Source of the DNA: Acanthaster planci
Taxonomy: Eukaryota; Echinodermata; Asteroidea; Valvatida; Acanthasteridae
Direction of reading: 5' to 3'
DNA: 64,000 nucleotides
Assembly (NCBI RefSeq): GCF_001949145.1
Contig: NW_019091437.1
Location: 549,728-613,727, forward strand
Below are positions 13,770-32,599 of this stretch, piece after piece. Under the pieces are notes generated by a model. The model was not told the DNA's origin and ran no database searches. It saw only the letters and a program-made list of their open reading frames with translations. The translations under genes were made by a program, and so were the position numbers. The stretch's first letter is position 1, and each line of letters opens with the position of its first letter.

Positions 13770-13905
13770 CACTGCTGGGGGTTTCGGGGGGGGGGGGAGG
13801 AGCATTGGCATCTGACGGGGGAGCACCAGCTTTCTATGGTGTGTTGAGTAATATTTCCATATGCAGCAAGGTATGAGACGGAGAGAACCCCCCCCTGCTT
13901 TGTGT
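13770..13905. mobile_element. Fragment related to the CAGTGGCGTAGC element at 42.29 kb
   Basis: A poly-G tract precedes GGGGGAGCACCAGCTTTCTA-type sequence and TGGTGTG, closely resembling the interior of the element at 42291-42513. A CCCCCCCTGC tract follows. The ends are not clear, so this is a decayed copy. Confidence 0.5.
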
Positions 13906-13929
13906 TGGTCATTGTCTCGCAGGAATCTG

Positions 13930-15400
13930 GGGAATTCNATATTTCCCTAAACGTTTTTTCTTATTTTCGTTTCATTATATGACCGGAAATACAGTCTTCT
14001 GCGCACTCGCAGAAGCGTGTCAAAATTTTAACTTTCAAAATTTGAACTCTTTTTGGTTGGGAAAGGAAAGGAAATGACGACATCTTTGTGCGGGGGTGTG
14101 TGGGGGGAAGGATGCACCTGGGGGCCCCGGGAATTTGTGCGCTAACCTTACATACTTAGTGTGGACTTGTGAACTCCGTGCAGGAAAGAAAGAAGTTTTG
14201 TGGACTTGCCAACGTCCACAGGACGTTTCCCTTTCTAGTGAATAAGAAGTTTGGAGGTATTGGGCTTGGGGTTAGGATTATCCGTCGTGAAAGGAAGAGG
14301 AAAGTCAAGGAAACATTCTACAAAAATTCAGCTGAAACTCGTGTTCCAAGTTCAAGAAAACTGACTATTTTCTGTTTTTTGAACTGTATGAAAACAAAGG
14401 AATGTCAACACTAGGCACGTAAATGTAAGTGGGTGTGGGTGTGCGGGGGCATCGGGGAACGGCAGTTCATCATCATGTAGACCATTTAATCATTTACACA
14501 GTACAACCAAGTTTATTATTTATACTTTCTCACACAGAAACATCGTTCATGCCATTGCTATAATATATGAGTAAAACCCTCAACACCATTGCTACGTTCA
14601 GTCGGATATCGCCCAGGACATTTTCTTGTTTCTCACCCACATGGCTTTTTATTTTGGAGAACAATATCCTTAGGCTCATGCCATGTCTCTGCTTCATGAC
14701 AGCTTTATGCCCTGCAGGCAAAAACGTATTACCATTGTTTACGAGGATGACAAGAAGGTTTTCTTCAACGTCCGAAATGAAGTTCTCAATTGTTCAGAAC
14801 AGGACGGTTACAATTGCTGTTAGACAGTTGTGGAATTTGCCATCATAATTATTTCGCACCAAAATCCTCAAATGCCTGGAGCCAGGTTAAAATGGGCTGC
14901 AAGAGATTCAAGTACGACTCGCGAAAAAAAAAATAAGTACAATTCGCCTCACCGTGGCCTGCTACTTGAGAATGAAAAGGAAATGAATATTGTATGAGTG
15001 ATTGAAAACTACCGAACAAAATTTGCATCGGAACTAACTGCCTCTGGTTCTCGTGATTCAAGTTTATTGCAAAAGCAATAACCCCATATTGCAAAGGAAA
15101 CACCAACTTTATTATAATAATAATAATTAGTATTGGTTTAGCGCCAGAAGTATACAGCTATTGCCAATTGCACCAACTATGGCAACTATAGAGCCGCATA
15201 TTAAAATGGGGTTTTAATCCCTACGTATTCCTATACCAGCAGATCTTGCTAAACGGATATCTTTTCAATCTCCCACATCAGTCTATCGAGTCGAACATAA
15301 TATTCACAGAAAAGGTGTTTAAAAACCTCGACGTAACAACCACTGATTTCATCAATGAAAGCTTGGAGTTCATACTTCATATTCAATCGCGTGGTAACAG
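13930..15400. other. Gene-poor DNA, no supported gene
   Basis: The sequence is AT-rich with G-rich patches near 14.09 and 14.43 kb and a short TAA microsatellite at about 15111-15130. I see no splice-supported coding exon. Confidence 0.5.
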
Positions 15401-15417
15401 GTAATTCATCAGTTTAG

Positions 15418-15571
15418 TGTTTGTTTGTTTGTTTGTTTGTGTGTTTATTGGGTTGTTGGGGTTGTTTGTTGGGGTGTTGGGGTGTTTGTTTATTTGTTTG
15501 TTTGTTGGGGTTGTTGGGGTGTTGGGGTGTTTGTTTGTTTGTTTGTTTGTTTGTTTGTTTGTTTGTTTGTT
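15418..15571. repeat. (TTTG)n tract with interspersed GGGGTGTT units
   Basis: TTTG tetramers at both ends flank a core of TTGGGGTTG and TTGGGGTG units. The plus strand has repeated G4 runs that could form a quadruplex. The open frames across it are compositional. Confidence 0.9.
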
Positions 15572-15599
15572 TTGAACGTCTCCACAGCTAGCAACGTAT

Positions 15600-17530
15600 A
15601 CGATCACAACATGAATCCGGTTGCCAGTGGCAACAGCCTCACCTTAGGCGCAACTCAAATCAGATTGGCGTCATATTATGGATTTTTTGGGGTAAACTTA
15701 GTACCCTACCGATCCCCAAACTGCATTACATTCAATCGGGGTAAGCCGAGTGGGGAGAACCGCCCTGCTTTGCAACACAATCCTCCAGCAATAACTAGTT
15801 GGCTGGAGTGTCAGTAACAGCAGGACCGCCTTCAGCCGTCTGTTGCGCTCCATTAAGGCTCAACGGACTCGGAGGCGATACTAAGTAACACACATTTTCA
15901 CAGCCAGGCCAGCAGGGTAGGTTGGTTAGAGCAATCTACCGCTTAATTGCAGTCGTAAATAGCAGTCTGTCTGTCTCGTTGCCGCCTATCGTCCGGCCAT
16001 TAAAAAGCGAAGAAACAAATAATACTGCAAAAGTTTTCAATGGAAAGGTAGAGATACGTTTCAGGAGTTTTTGGAAAGCTGAATAGGTGCTTTTCTTAAT
16101 GTCTGTTCGAGAATTTTTTGTGCCCAAACAAGCGTGTTTATAGTTAAAGTAAAGTTAAAAATGAAAGGCCAGCATATGTAAATAACATGTGGTAATTTTC
16201 TACTGTTTGAGAGGACTTTTTAATAATGGTATTTCTATGACAACCATTAACGCCTCCAAAAAAAGTTAAAGTTAAAATAAAATTACTTGATAATTATATG
16301 GGTTGCAATATTAGCAAGTAACGCTACTATAACAGCCCTCAGGTAGAAGCCACTGCAGCTACCTCCCATGGGCTCCTGACAGCAGCAACTTGATTCGCAT
16401 GCGGCAGTAATGTAATTAATCGTGCAAAAATAGTAGTCTTGGCTCAGAAATTATTATTCCTGTGGCTTATTCCGTTGATCACGAGCCATCACTGTTAGAG
16501 GGCGCTATCTCCAGACGAACTGCTGTCGAGGTTGCACTACATTGTATATACAGAGGAGCTCTTGAACAGTTTTTGATCCCGCGGATTATTTACAATGTGA
16601 GGTGCCATAATTGAGACGGATCATATTTAGGTATTTCTACAGGTCACGAATTTGGGACTTGTGGCTTTCAACTTGGTGTATTTCGTTCACAATAGCCGCC
16701 AACTTGTGGTCCTATACTGCGTAGAGACGGGCGGCTACATTCAGACCTGGGCGCATGGTTTAACTACTACTTGGGGGTATTTTCATTGAAGGGCGAACAG
16801 AAAAATCGTGGCCAACCCTTTGAAACTGACAAAAAAAATAATTTGTGGCCATAGTCTTGAATTCCCAGTGAAACACACGATAGGGTGCACCCCCGTAAAT
16901 AAAGTCCCATAACTCCATAAAACATAAAAAAATTCAAAACGCCCCTAACTCTCACAGGGGATTCACGCTACACAGAAAATGATGACCAACATGTCGTCTT
17001 TACTTTCCTTTGACCGGTGAATTTTTTTTTTTTTAAATTCTCACCCAAAGCAGACCACCGCTAAAACGAAGGATACTTCCCTGACTCGGAAAAGTGGTCC
17101 TTTGAAAAAGCATCCCTCTACAAAACGGCAAAATAATGCCACTTTTGAATCTTATTGCATCCAAATTGCTTAGAAGGGGAAGCCATAGGTCCAGGTCAGA
17201 GGTTCAGGCTCATATTTCTTCAATTCCACAGCTCTTAGAACTCACTAACAGAGAATTATGTTGAGTGTAGGGGTCATAAGCCACCCTGTTCCTGAAGGCC
17301 GCTAATGTGGTGCCATTTCTGTTCTTTGGATTTTGCATGGGTCCGTATAGGCGGCGCTATTTCCGTGGATTTTGCATTATTTTGGTTTTCTATGGACGTG
17401 TGTTTCCCACAGACTTAACTTTCATGGTTTCACGGAACTACTGGAACCGGAAAATAACGCAGCGTGAGTGTTCACCCACTGGGAGCTTGTAATCAGTGGT
17501 GTCTGCGTGTACTAGGCAAAAAAACCTACT
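15600..17530. other. Intergenic DNA upstream of the 653-residue gene
   Basis: No gene was recognised. A TAGAGGGCGCTATC word at about 16496-16509 resembles the core of a CTCF site but lacks the usual 5' CCA. The rest is AT-rich with no repeated structure I could define. Confidence 0.45.
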
Positions 17531-17534
17531 TCTG

Positions 17535-17577
17535 TGACGTCAAAATATAATTTACGCGCGAAATAAGAACACCCAAT
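17535..17577 (+). promoter_or_regulatory. Putative promoter module: CRE, E2F-type and CCAAT motifs
   Basis: A full palindromic CRE TGACGTCA (17535-17542), an E2F-type element GCGCGAAA (17556-17563, TTTCGCGC on the other strand) and a CCAAT box (17573-17577) lie within 43 bp, about 215 bp upstream of the proposed ATG at 17790. CCAAT/E2F/CRE combinations are typical of proximal promoters of proliferating-cell genes. The transcription start itself is not visible. Confidence 0.45.
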
Positions 17578-17789
17578 CAACGCACGCGTTAGATACGTTT
17601 GTTACGTGTTTTATTTATTTATCAGTATAACAAGCCATAAAGCATAAGTAGCTTGAATAATGTAACACTAGATTTCGTGTTTGTTACCAGAGAGTAAACA
17701 TCGATTCCGATACCTTTTTAGATCTCAAAGTGAAATATTCTTCGAGTATATAGAGTGTCCTAATCAGGAAAGTCTCAAATCTGGCAACC

Positions 17790-17807
17790 ATGTCCAATCT
17801 TCTCCGA
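17790..17807 (+). CDS. Exon 1 of the unrecognised 653-residue gene
   Basis: This exon encodes MSNLLR and ends at a strong donor, CGA|GTAAGT, in phase 0. It is very short, and its assignment rests on the good initiation context, the donor and the matching phase of the next exon. Confidence 0.5.
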
Positions 17808-20800
17808 GTAAGTGACAATCTTTGTTTTATTTGATGCACAGCATAAGCCTAACTATTAGGTTGTGTTACCTTGGATAATTTCTTTAAAAAGTAACGTCTG
17901 TGTCTTAAATCCCTATCAAAACACCCAATTTTGCTTAGCAAGGTACTCAGGAAATAAAATAAGTCTTACAGTGATGTTTAAGTTTTAAGAGACATTTGTT
18001 TGAATATTAAGATTTGTTTTAGGTCTTTGCATAATCAACAGATGTCTGAAATCCGAAATCTGTTCATTCTCCTTTCTTCTAGACTCTGGGACCCAGCCGA
18101 CTACTGAATGGCTGGTTGCAGAAACACTTGACCAAGAACTCACATAAGTCCAGCACCAAAGTTCAGGTAAGCACTTCGGTACTATGATGCGTATTGATCG
18201 ATTATAATTATCATCATGATTGGGATAAAAAAAATCTAGACTGCAAATGAATGCCAAGCCTGTCCCATATATTGCTTCTTCAGTATACATGTCGTTTGGA
18301 GAAAGAATAGGGAAACCATAGTAACGATGAGTACAGAGTACAGAAGGCTTGTTATTTCCGTGTGAAGGGGTGTTGAACCATGACGTATATCTGTGGGGGT
18401 GGGGATAGGGGGTGGAAATAAGAAAAGCACCCTATGACACGATATAGGGGGCGATGTTCGTGATACAGATGAAAATCTGTATGCATTATGCCTGCAGAAT
18501 CTTGCATTACATCAGCATAAAATATGGGCTCTGTTGATTGTTCTCCGGTGCTATTAAGGGAAGTCCGAAAATTCTTCACGTGTAGTTCGCCTGAATTTTC
18601 TTCTCACTAGGAAAAGTTGGGGGGATATTTCAATAGCCATCCCCGAGGTCAAAATTAGAGGGAATACATGGCTTATAATTTTCTGATTTTGACTATTTTT
18701 TAAACATTCAAATAGGCCTATGCTATTAATCAACAAAAATTGCCCAGCGTAGGACGTGTCTTATGCACGGAGGAATGAGCCCGTACTACATTTTAACACA
18801 CGTACAAACTCACCCAAGCCAACAGCGTTTTCTGCATTTGTATTTTCTGTCTTTATTGTCTCTATTACGCTTATTTCTGCCTCTGACATTTTACAGGTGC
18901 TCTCAAGCAAAAATGGAACTGAGAGGATTGACCCACCCTTTCAGGAAAACCATCTATCACTGCGGCAACGTATCTTTGGGGTCAAAGGCAAGGCCCCACG
19001 TTACATGAAGCCATTCCAAGAGAAAGTACAGGTAAGCATCTTGTGATTGATTATAAAACAGCTAATCAAATTGAAGACATTTCTGGGACAGTCCAAAACA
19101 GAACGATTTCGAGACTATAAACACATGTTGGCCTAATTTTAATCGAATCCCTTGTTTACTGTTTCCAGTTGTTCTATTGACAGGCCAGTTCTCCAGTGAG
19201 ATTGACATTATCGTTAATGTGTTTCTATCAAATGCACTACCATTGCCAATATCACGATGTCCTTGAAATTTAAAACAAAATAAAGTAAACTACATTACTA
19301 ACAATACTTCTTGCCTTTAAACATACACCACGAAGACACTTTCTGAAATTGCAATCTTAAAGGCTTTGAATTATTTGGTATACTCTTTCCTCACTTATTC
19401 ACTTAAAAATTGCGGCAAATCAAAAGGATAATGGTACTGAAGTATTTTATTTCTTTGACCTCCATATTTCACAGGAAGGAACGGTTGGCAGTCAGTTTTC
19501 TGCTAGAGAATCTCGCAGCGGATCTTGGTCATTTTTGCCGAGATGCCTCCGTGGAAGAGGCAACCGTCGCACAGCTAAAGTAGTCCCGACTCCCAGACAG
19601 TGTCCCCCGAAGCAAAACTGTGGTGTTGCTCCTACTACAAGTGAATTACTCGTGTTTGATTTGGAAGATGAGGAATCTTGCTTGGACTTACCTACAAACC
19701 AGGAAGCTACAAGGAACGGGCAAAAACCTCTTCAAAAAGAGAAGTACGGGAACACCAAGCGTCCCAATCACCAAGGAGATGCCATTGACAGTTTAGGAGA
19801 AGCTGAACTTACCAACGACATTTATGGCAACGTTTCTGCCAGCACTGATGGCAGAGGCAAACAGTCTTCAGAAGAAACTTGGCAGCAAGTAAGGCCCCAA
19901 AGTGTCACCCTTCCAAGACAAAGCAACGCCCGAAGTGGGCGTAAACGCGGGAGAACCATTGACGGATTCCTTCTGTACGAGGCGAAGCCCTCCCGCAGAG
20001 TCAGAACCCCCTCAAGACAAGGGAAGCAGAAACTGAGTGACAGTAACGAAGCACTGCAGACTTTCGAAAAGACGACTTCGAAGTTCCGAAATGATATGGA
20101 GACTCAGCATCTCGAGTTGACTGAGTCCCAAACCAACAAATGTCAGACACGGAACGATAGCCAACGCGTACCCAAGGTGGTCGACAAATGTCCTGACACG
20201 CCTTTTCCTTTTACACCATCACCCCGTGAGTATTTGAACACTAGGCCAATCACCCGAAGGGGTCGCCGGGTGACGGGATTTCAGGATGAACCATACGAAG
20301 GCCACAATAACACTCTCCAAATAGCAGAGAAAGTATGCATCGACACCTGGAGCAATGATTGCGAGGAAAATGAAGATGAATTTGAGATGTTAGAGAGACT
20401 GTGCATGGAAGGCTCTGATGACACAGAGTGCAATAATTCTACAGTTGATGAGGAAGGGCGGGGACACATGGCTGATCAGTTGACAGGAGGAATGAGGATA
20501 TGTGAAGATCCGATGATCGCGAAAGACCAGGAGGATCTTGAGAGGTTGGAAGCTAAACAAAAAGAACAGTGGACGCTTGCTGCGGAAGGGGAATGGTCAC
20601 TGATCTGCCATGATGACGATGAAGACGAAGCTAACACAAACCGCTACCTGCTTAAAGATGAGTTTGAAAAAGCGCAAGAGATAAGAGAAAACCTGGATAA
20701 GATAATCTCCCAGTTTCAGGTAATCGGTGTGGTCAGAGACTTCCAGAAAATGCTGAGCCAGTCAACAAGTCAAAGATTCCGGGTTGAGAGGGCATTACGT

Positions 20801-21199
20801 CAATATGCCCGTATCTGCAGAGGACCAGTTCCTCTCTCAGTGGCAGGACAAACCAAAGCCGAGGCAGTGGCCTCACTCTCAGTGTTTCTTCGGCGACAGA
20901 CGAAAAAGTTCACCTCGGAGCCACCTTGTGACTTTGACGATTTCCACAAAGTGTTTCGCGAGTTGGAGGTGTTAAGGGACAGACAGGACCGGGTGGAGGT
21001 GTTCCTCAGAAAGGACCTGAAAAGTCAGGAACGGCGGACGAAACTGTCACTCAAACCGAGAAGGTGGCAACCCAATTTGAAGCTGCCTCAATGGGAACTG
21101 GACAAGGATCTAGCGGACATTTATTGCAGGTTCAAGACCAAGTCCAGTTCTTTATTTGAAGTGATGGCTACTATATTAGAGCATCCTGAGGAAAAGTAA
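17790..21199 (+). CDS. Unrecognised 653-residue nuclear-looking protein (4-exon gene)
   Basis: Exons are 17790-17807, 18083-18166, 18897-19031 and 19475-21199. All junctions are GT-AG and phase 0, and the joined frame is open from ATG to TAA. The ATG has A at -3. I do not recognise the family. The protein is hydrophilic with no signal peptide or membrane segment. Residues about 100-275 are Arg/Lys/Ser-rich. Two similar basic motifs, KRGRTIDGF (about 236-244) and RRGRRVTGF (about 340-348), share K/R-R-G-R-x-h-x-G-F. Proline-directed sites include RTPSR (about 256-260) and FTPSP. An acidic stretch lies at about 375-405, followed by a charged, probably helical C-terminal third (about 430-640) ending near a PQWELDKDLADIY segment. 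CRE, E2F and CCAAT motifs upstream, plus a CDK-type T-P-x-R site, make a cell-cycle or chromatin role plausible, but this is inference. The large last exon is secure; the six-codon first exon is the least certain part. Confidence 0.72.
18083..18166 (+). CDS. Exon 2 of the unrecognised 653-residue gene
   Basis: This exon is 84 nt (28 codons), phase 0 on both sides. The acceptor is a pyrimidine tract ending TTCTAG and the donor is CAG|GTAAGC. It encodes a basic segment rich in Lys, Ser and Leu. Confidence 0.6.
18897..19031 (+). CDS. Exon 3 of the unrecognised 653-residue gene
   Basis: This exon is 135 nt (45 codons), phase 0 on both sides. The acceptor is TTTTACAG| and the donor is CAG|GTAAGC. 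The peptide includes LRQRIFGVKGKAPRYMKPF, a basic segment followed by the junction into the long last exon. Confidence 0.65.
19475..21199 (+). CDS. Exon 4 (terminal, 574 codons) of the unrecognised 653-residue gene
   Basis: The acceptor is ATTTCACAG|. The frame is open for 1,722 nt and then stops at TAA, by far the longest open frame in the window. GC content and codon usage are clearly higher than in the flanking DNA, supporting real coding sequence. It carries both KRGR-x-h-x-GF motifs, the acidic stretch and the helical C-terminal region described in the gene entry. It shows no frameshift or internal stop, so it is not a decayed pseudogene. Confidence 0.88.
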   Translation, partial: EGTVGSQFSARESRSGSWSFLPRCLRGRGNRRTAKVVPTPRQCPPKQNCGVAPTTSELLVFDLEDEESCLDLPTNQEATRNGQKPLQKEKYGNTKRPNHQGDAIDSLGEAELTNDIYGNVSASTDGRGKQSSEETWQQVRPQSVTLPRQSNARSGRKRGRTIDGFLLYEAKPSRRVRTPSRQGKQKLSDSNEALQTFEKTTSKFRNDMETQHLELTESQTNKCQTRNDSQRVPKVVDKCPDTPFPFTPSPREYLNTRPITRRGRRVTGFQDEPYEGHNNTLQIAEKVCIDTWSNDCEENEDEFEMLERLCMEGSDDTECNNSTVDEEGRGHMADQLTGGMRICEDPMIAKDQEDLERLEAKQKEQWTLAAEGEWSLICHDDDEDEANTNRYLLKDEFEKAQEIRENLDKIISQFQVIGVVRDFQKMLSQSTSQRFRVERALRQYARICRGPVPLSVAGQTKAEAVASLSVFLRRQTKKFTSEPPCDFDDFHKVFRELEVLRDRQDRVEVFLRKDLKSQERRTKLSLKPRRWQPNLKLPQWELDKDLADIYCRFKTKSSSLFEVMATILEHPEEK

Positions 21200-22930
21200 T
21201 AGTTTTCTCTCGTGCTTGCCTGTGATAAATGACGAAGCAGGCAAAGGACGAACGAATTGAATAAGAGTAAACATTTCAAACGTGGTATTTTCGGCACACG
21301 CATGACGTAACTTTTTAACACAATATAAACACAGAAGATTTCTCACTACCTTCTGCTGAGAACTGAGGGTGAGGATTGTGTTTTGTCCCAAGGTATGTCA
21401 TTTTTTTCATACAACGTAGTCTCCTTTTTTTGCTCAGAAATTAGTTTATGCTTTAAAAAGAAGAAATCCATCGTCACTCTTTTCACACTGTTAGTTTTAC
21501 GTTTCTGGCAGACTTTAGAATTTGAATGAAATGAACCTTTCAAATTGGCATGAAAGATTGAGCTGGCCGAAGAGTGATATTTAGATGTTTTTACTGTTTG
21601 CTTGCATATTAGCAAGGAGAATGTCCATTAATCTCTTTTACCTCACCTAATACATGATATGTATCTGCATATCTATTACTTCGCGGATAATTCAATTCAC
21701 CAGTGGTATATCTATGAACGAGCCTTTCTTTAATTAACACCTGTTCTCTTAAAAAGGTTGAACTCCTTCAAAATAATGGTATGAGTGAAGCAAGCAAACG
21801 TGGTCTTGTGGCCACTGGAAGGCTGGTTTAAATAGCTTGGAAAAAGGGAAGGGAATCGCCCCATCTCCTGGCTCTGCCACTAGCTGTATTAAACCTAGAT
21901 TACCTAGATGTGAAGTGTTTCAGGACATCTTTCTTAAAATGTTAAGCATCATTTAAAAGATGTCGAAAGTTCGAAGTTACATATTTTTACAACATGGGAA
22001 AATTCGACACGAGCAATTTCAGAATGCTTCAGAAGTGCATTGGAAAGTAAAACAAAATATGTTAACTAATTGTTCATATTATTACAATTACACATTTTTT
22101 TATTAAAGCAAAAAGACAAAATTAAAATCTCTTTACCATATTTAAATTAGAGATTTGGACAGCTTTTAATTGGAGTAGGCTCTTACTTTTCCTACTTGTA
22201 TACTTTTTTCAAGTTGAATATTTATAAAAAATTTATTCAAAGTTGTTAATTACAATATTCTACTCTTTACTGTAGACTAGAAAATCCAGTTCCTTTAGAG
22301 TAATTAATATCTCAGTACTGTTTCATCCAAACAGAAGTAATTGACTTTGCATGTGTTGAAAACACAGGCTGAAAACTTTTGACTGATAAGAATTAAAAAA
22401 TTTAAAAAAATCTGCAACGTAATTAAATGAAATTAAAGCCATGAATTGCATACAGCAGAGGGGCCACATTTAGTCCGGACATAAGGAAAAAATCACAATT
22501 ATTGAAGAACTAATTTGCAGCGAATTGTTTACATCCAATAAATAGTCTTTCAAGTGTTTTGGTGCAGTAGAATATTCATTAATATTTCTTGAGAATAAAT
22601 CAATAGGATCATGTGTCGCTCAAATAATCAAGAGATTTATACAACTTTATTGAAGATGTGACTTCACAATAACAAAGAAAGAAAATAAAACGACTGTTGA
22701 TCCCTGATGCTGATTGCATTCATTAATAATTTGTTTGTATGAAATAACGATCTTCAAACAGATACAGCGTCGGGAAAAAGTTTTTTATCCAGCTCCACGA
22801 TTCCCGAAGTTTAGGAATACCACAAGTTAATAGGTCTGAGACAACGTTCCTTCGGGTTAGATTACACTATAAAGTACGCGCTCGTAGAAAACAGTGACAA
22901 TCGGTCGGAGAAAGAAAGACAAAGGGAGGG
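21200..22930. other. 3' flank of the 653-residue gene, AT-rich
   Basis: This is very AT-rich DNA with no gene. AATAAA hexamers at 22537-22542 and 22594-22599 are possible but distant polyadenylation signals for the upstream gene. Confidence 0.5.
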
Positions 22931-22933
22931 AGA

Positions 22934-22947
22934 GCGCCACCTGCTGA
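22934..22947. promoter_or_regulatory. Putative CTCF-type insulator motif
   Basis: GCGCCACCTGCTGA matches 13 of 14 positions of the reverse-strand CTCF core (SYGCCMYCTRSTGG). It lies between the 653-residue gene and DECR1, where a domain boundary would be reasonable. Binding is inferred only. Confidence 0.35.
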
Positions 22948-23167
22948 CTCTCACGAAGAGGTTGGCCTCCCATTTTCACTAGAAATTCAAAATCATGGTC
23001 GGAACGTCAGTTTTATTTTCAATTTTTTTTATAAGGGTTAACAATGCGATTTTTTTATTCGACATCCCCGAAAAATAATAGTAAAACTATGCGCTTAGCT
23101 GCCAATCTAGCCACCCGCCTTCGATGCAAAATAGGTCCACAGGTTGGAGGATTTTGTGAACGAAATG

Positions 23168-23476
23168 ACAGGTAATTAAAAATAAAATCTTCCCGACGCA
23201 AAGTACATCATGAAAAGTCTGCGGTACCTGCTACACATGACCCGGACTGGCCAGCCAACCCCGTCAAGCTCGGTGGTCGAGTGGTTAAGACGTCTGCACT
23301 AGTAAGCAGGGGGTCGTGCGTTCGAGTCCCACCCGAGTAAGCTTGTGAATGTTTTCGCAAGCTTTCGGACAAGCACCGAGTATACAGTGTTTATAAATAT
23401 ATACATGTACGTCAGGTAAGGGCCAAACCCGTATTTAAAATTAACATCTCCCTGACGCAAAGTAGATCTTGAGAAA
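23168..23476. repeat. Imperfect direct repeats flanking the tRNA-like SINE
   Basis: CAGGTAA...CCCGACGCAAAGTACATC (23168-23217) recurs as CAGGTAA...CCTGACGCAAAGTAGATC (23413-23476) on the other side of the tRNA-like unit. At about 50 bp it is too long for a normal target-site duplication. It may be a segmental duplicate of an older repeat or part of a composite SINE. Confidence 0.55.
23269..23337 (+). repeat. tRNA-like head of a SINE (or degenerate tRNA pseudogene)
   Basis: The sequence has an A box TGGTCGAGTGG (23274-23284), a B box GTTCGAGTCC (23320-23329) and acceptor-like arms CTCGGTG/CACCCGAG with a bulge. The anticodon stem is only four pairs with an eight-base loop, so it is not a good functional tRNA. 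A palindromic hairpin AAGCTTGTGAA/TTTCGCAAGCTT follows directly. Confidence 0.6.
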
Positions 23477-23816
23477 TACCCTGAGTTTGTAAGCCATAAG
23501 TCCCAAACTTTGGGATATTTTGTAAAATATCTGATTGGTTCCGATTCATAATATTATTGTAAATGACCTGAAGGATCACAAAATGTTAATGAGGTCGCGC
23601 GTTGAAACCTACCGATTACACGGAATGCACCCTCAAATAAATTAGTTTTGAGACTTATCTTCAATGAGTAAGGTTATGAGGTGAGATGTATTGTGGGAGC
23701 GCCGGACCATGACAGGCTAGGACGCACTGCTGCTGCTTTCTGCCTGCTAGCGCTGGGGGCGTTTTCTGCCGACAGTACCTGGATTAATCACATGTACACG
23801 CGTTGCTTCTGTTGTC

Positions 23817-31696
<7,880 letters not shown>

Positions 31697-32380
31697 GAAT
31701 CTTCCCCAGCAGCTCGGGTACAAATCCTGACATCAATAGGCCTGCCCTGTATATACATTTTTCTGTATACAATTTGAATTTCCAACAAGGGTGGATTACC
31801 ATGCTTGGATAAATTGGGGGATCTCCCTTAGTGAAAAATTCACTGCGGAAATTCCCAGGAGCCTGTTGGAGTACATGTGCTGTTTTTCCAAGAAAATACT
31901 CTTTTGAACAGAAGATTGCCAGAATTGTTCAAGAAGCTTTTTTTTTAGTGGATGATCTTGCCTTCCACAGAGAAACAAACTCAGGGTCAAACTATAACTT
32001 CAGGAATCAGTTATGAATGCAGTGTAATAAGCATGATTTATTGTATCAAAATAATAACATTTACCAATTATGTACAACACAACGGCTTTTTTTCCCATTC
32101 TGTTTCAGCTTTCTGCTATAAATATATATACCTGGCACACCTCCAAATCAAAGCCTGTTCAGTCCAATGCAAATTCATTTTACGCAAAAGAATACATTAC
32201 AGGAATTAACCCAGGTGACGCTTTTGGATTTGTAGCTACCTGTATTTACATGTATCAGTTTCGTAACTGTTAGTTCGTAAATTTATCAGTACATGTGCTT
32301 GAGTATTGGATTGAATATTGGATGAATACCTCTCAACGACTGAATGAAAATCATGACTGGGCCGTTACACTTTTCAGTTA

Positions 32381-32386
32381 AATAAA
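32381..32386 (+). terminator. Candidate polyadenylation signal for DECR1
   Basis: This AATAAA lies 685 bp after the DECR1 stop codon. A second AATAAA at 32529-32534 is an alternative. Neither is proven without transcript data. Confidence 0.4.
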
Positions 32387-32599
32387 GTGAATACACAGGT
32401 GAATTTATCTTACGTTCACAGATAAGCCATCATAATCGATTTTTACATTGCCAATACAAGCCTCTGTGCGATTCTGTTAAATTATGTAAACATACTGTAT
32501 AAAATAATTTTACACTTTGCACTGATGGAATAAACTGGACTGCCAGATGCTAATGCGGCAGGCTCCTTTTAATGACAATATTTTTACACAGTGGGAAAT

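Noticed and set aside
15425-15817. 130-codon plus-strand frame rich in Val/Cys/Phe
   Set aside because: Its first half is a translation of TTTG/GGGGTGTT repeats, and the second half has no recognisable domain or splice partner.
16496-16509. CTCF site at TAGAGGGCGCTATC
   Set aside because: The 3' core fits but the 5' CCA of the consensus is absent, so support is much weaker than at 22934.
17790-19031. These small exons as the mitochondrial leader exons of DECR1
   Set aside because: They join in phase 0 into the large frame at 19475-21199, which ends in its own stop. DECR1 has its own plausible leader exon at 23817-23888 in the right phase.
23269-23337. Functional tRNA gene
   Set aside because: A and B boxes are present, but the anticodon arm has four pairs and an eight-base loop and the acceptor stem has a bulge; a SINE head or pseudogene fits better.
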